Part shown: piece by piece, positions 5,876 through 6,446 of the stretch | Numbering within the stretch: position 1 is the first letter of the stretch | Layout of the letters: the number at the start of each line of letters is the position of its first letter | Assembly: GCA_002792495.1 (NCBI GenBank) | Contig: PFOK01000063.1 | Coordinates: 12,404 to 18,849 of the forward strand | Length of the DNA: 6,446 nt | Direction of reading: 5' to 3' | Source of the DNA: Candidatus Peregrinibacteria bacterium CG_4_10_14_0_2_um_filter_43_11 | Lineage (GTDB): Bacteria > Patescibacteriota > Gracilibacteria > UM-FILTER-43-11 | Notes under the pieces: model-generated | The model's input: the letters and a program-made list of their open reading frames with translations, nothing else | Databases searched by the model: none | What the model was told of the DNA's origin: nothing | Position numbers and translations under genes: made by a program

Positions 5876-5901
5876 TTCGAAAATCATTTTTGATTGAATT
5901 T

Positions 5902-5935
5902 AAAAAACCCGCGCTCCAGGAGGGCGGGTTTTTTT
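5902..5935 (+). terminator. Intrinsic terminator after the HU gene
   Basis: An 11-bp stem (AAAAAACCCGC at 5902-5912 pairing with GCGGGTTTTTT at 5924-5934) has an 11-nt loop that can pair further (CTC with GAG), and continues into a T-run to 5935. It begins 26 bp after the HU stop. Because A-tract and T-tract flank the stem, it may also work on the minus strand. Confidence 0.9.
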
Positions 5936-5971
5936 ACTTAACGATTGTCATTCCGAGTGAGTGAGAAACTG

Positions 5972-5980
5972 TGGTATTAT
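5972..5980 (+). promoter_or_regulatory. Possible extended -10 promoter for thioredoxin
   Basis: TGG followed by TATTAT forms an extended -10 element, but no good -35 box lies 16-18 bp upstream. It would give a leader of about 95 nt. This is an alternative to the candidate at 6019-6047. Confidence 0.3.
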
Positions 5981-6018
5981 TTAATGTCTGATCATGTAAC
6001 TCATAATACAATCCCTTC

Positions 6019-6047
6019 TTGAATCCTATCTCTCCTTCCTGTATTTT
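6019..6047 (+). promoter_or_regulatory. Possible promoter for thioredoxin
   Basis: TTGAAT (6019-6024), a 17-bp spacer and TATTTT (6042-6047) match four of six bases in each box. The resulting leader of about 27 nt resembles those of the HU and secreted-protein genes, which is the main reason to prefer it. The match itself is weak in AT-rich DNA. Confidence 0.35.
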
Positions 6048-6080
6048 TGAGTCACTTTCTTATTTTTTAATTTTAATAGT

Positions 6081-6401
6081 ATGGTTTTTGATGTCAATAA
6101 TGATAATTTTCAGGCAGAAGTCCTTGATGTGGCGGATATGCCCGTTTTAGTGGATTTTTGGGCGCCTTGGTGCAGTCCATGTCAAATGCAGGGGCCTATT
6201 TTGAACGAGCTTGCCGGTGAGACCGTGAATAAGGCAAAAATTTGTAAGGTGAATGTTGATGAAAATCATGAACTCTCTTCACAATACGACATCATGAGTA
6301 TCCCCGCACTTAAAATTTTTAAAAATGGTGTGTTGGCGGAGGAAATGATGGGGGTACACGATAAAAATCAACTGATGGCAGTGATTGAAAAACACGCTTA
6401 A
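6081..6401 (+). CDS. trxA: Thioredoxin with a WCSPC active site
   Basis: This cytoplasmic dithiol-disulfide reductase has 106 residues, the normal single-domain length, and no signal peptide. The active site is in FWAPWCSPC, with Cys31 and Cys34. The classical WCGPC has Gly where this protein has Ser32, a change expected to shift redox behaviour modestly. Other key positions of E. coli thioredoxin are present one residue earlier: buried Asp25, Trp27, Lys56, cis-Pro75 in SIPAL, and Gly91. An extra cysteine is at 55. CQMQGP after the active site replaces the common CKMIAP-like segment. The start at 6081 gives a standard N-terminus; no Shine-Dalgarno precedes it, only an AT-rich leader ending TTAATAGT. 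It follows the HU terminator, so it is a separate transcript. No thioredoxin reductase is in the window. Confidence 0.95.
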   Translation: MVFDVNNDNFQAEVLDVADMPVLVDFWAPWCSPCQMQGPILNELAGETVNKAKICKVNVDENHELSSQYDIMSIPALKIFKNGVLAEEMMGVHDKNQLMAVIEKHA

Positions 6402-6446
6402 CTTCTAAGAAGCAACGAAATGATGACGTAGCGATATAATAAACGT

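Noticed and set aside
5590..5887. Minus-strand open frames overlapping the HU gene
   Set aside because: They are antisense shadows of HU with no family likeness.
88..6401. TGA read as glycine (code of Absconditabacteria and Gracilibacteria)
   Set aside because: Genes rich in glycine, including the 760-residue topA, contain no in-frame TGA, so the standard code fits.
6435..6440. TATAAT after thioredoxin as a promoter for the next gene
   Set aside because: The -10 is perfect, but no -35 box lies 16-18 bp upstream (GCAACG at the 17-bp spacing) and no gene is visible before the window ends.

Overview
The window looks like a piece of a small, AT-rich bacterial chromosome. Six genes can be supported: groES, an unrecognised secreted protein, a membrane-anchored DUF3352-type protein, DNA topoisomerase I (topA), an HU-family histone-like protein and a thioredoxin. 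The likely source is an uncultured Patescibacteria/CPR-type lineage, with Peregrinibacteria as one possibility. The pointers are the DUF3352-like protein, a topoisomerase I whose tail is built from glycine-rich repeats instead of zinc fingers, and start codons that almost all lack a Shine-Dalgarno sequence. Canonical TTGACA/TATAAT-type promoters argue against Bacteroidota, which also lack Shine-Dalgarno sites. The code is standard, with no in-frame TGA. This assignment is an inference and only moderately supported.

Layout. Positions 1-96 hold two facing degenerate arrays of CAGT-type units about 7.5 bp apart; the second runs into the stop codon of groES (88-381, minus). Upstream of groES are a near-perfect CIRCE operator (406-432) and a sigma70-type promoter. 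A second strong promoter (474-502) points the other way and drives the secreted protein; its position moves that gene's start to 538. That gene converges, with a 9-bp gap, on the DUF3352-like gene (1231-2913, minus), which lies 30 bp downstream of topA (2944-5226, minus), probably in one operon.

A 373-bp divergent region (5227-5599) separates topA from the HU gene (5600-5875, plus). It holds a perfect 24-bp homopyrimidine mirror repeat, a 12-bp inverted repeat with a 41-nt spacer, a 9-bp dyad, and a clear HU promoter. The HU gene ends in a strong intrinsic terminator (5902-5935). Thioredoxin (6081-6401, plus) follows with its own weaker promoter candidates.

Functionally the window is housekeeping: heat-shock protein folding under HrcA-type control, DNA supercoiling (topA and HU, divergent from one control region), and thiol redox. 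I found no obvious new multi-gene system. The most interesting items are non-coding: the facing CAGT arrays at the left edge, and the possible triplex-forming mirror repeat between the two DNA-topology genes.
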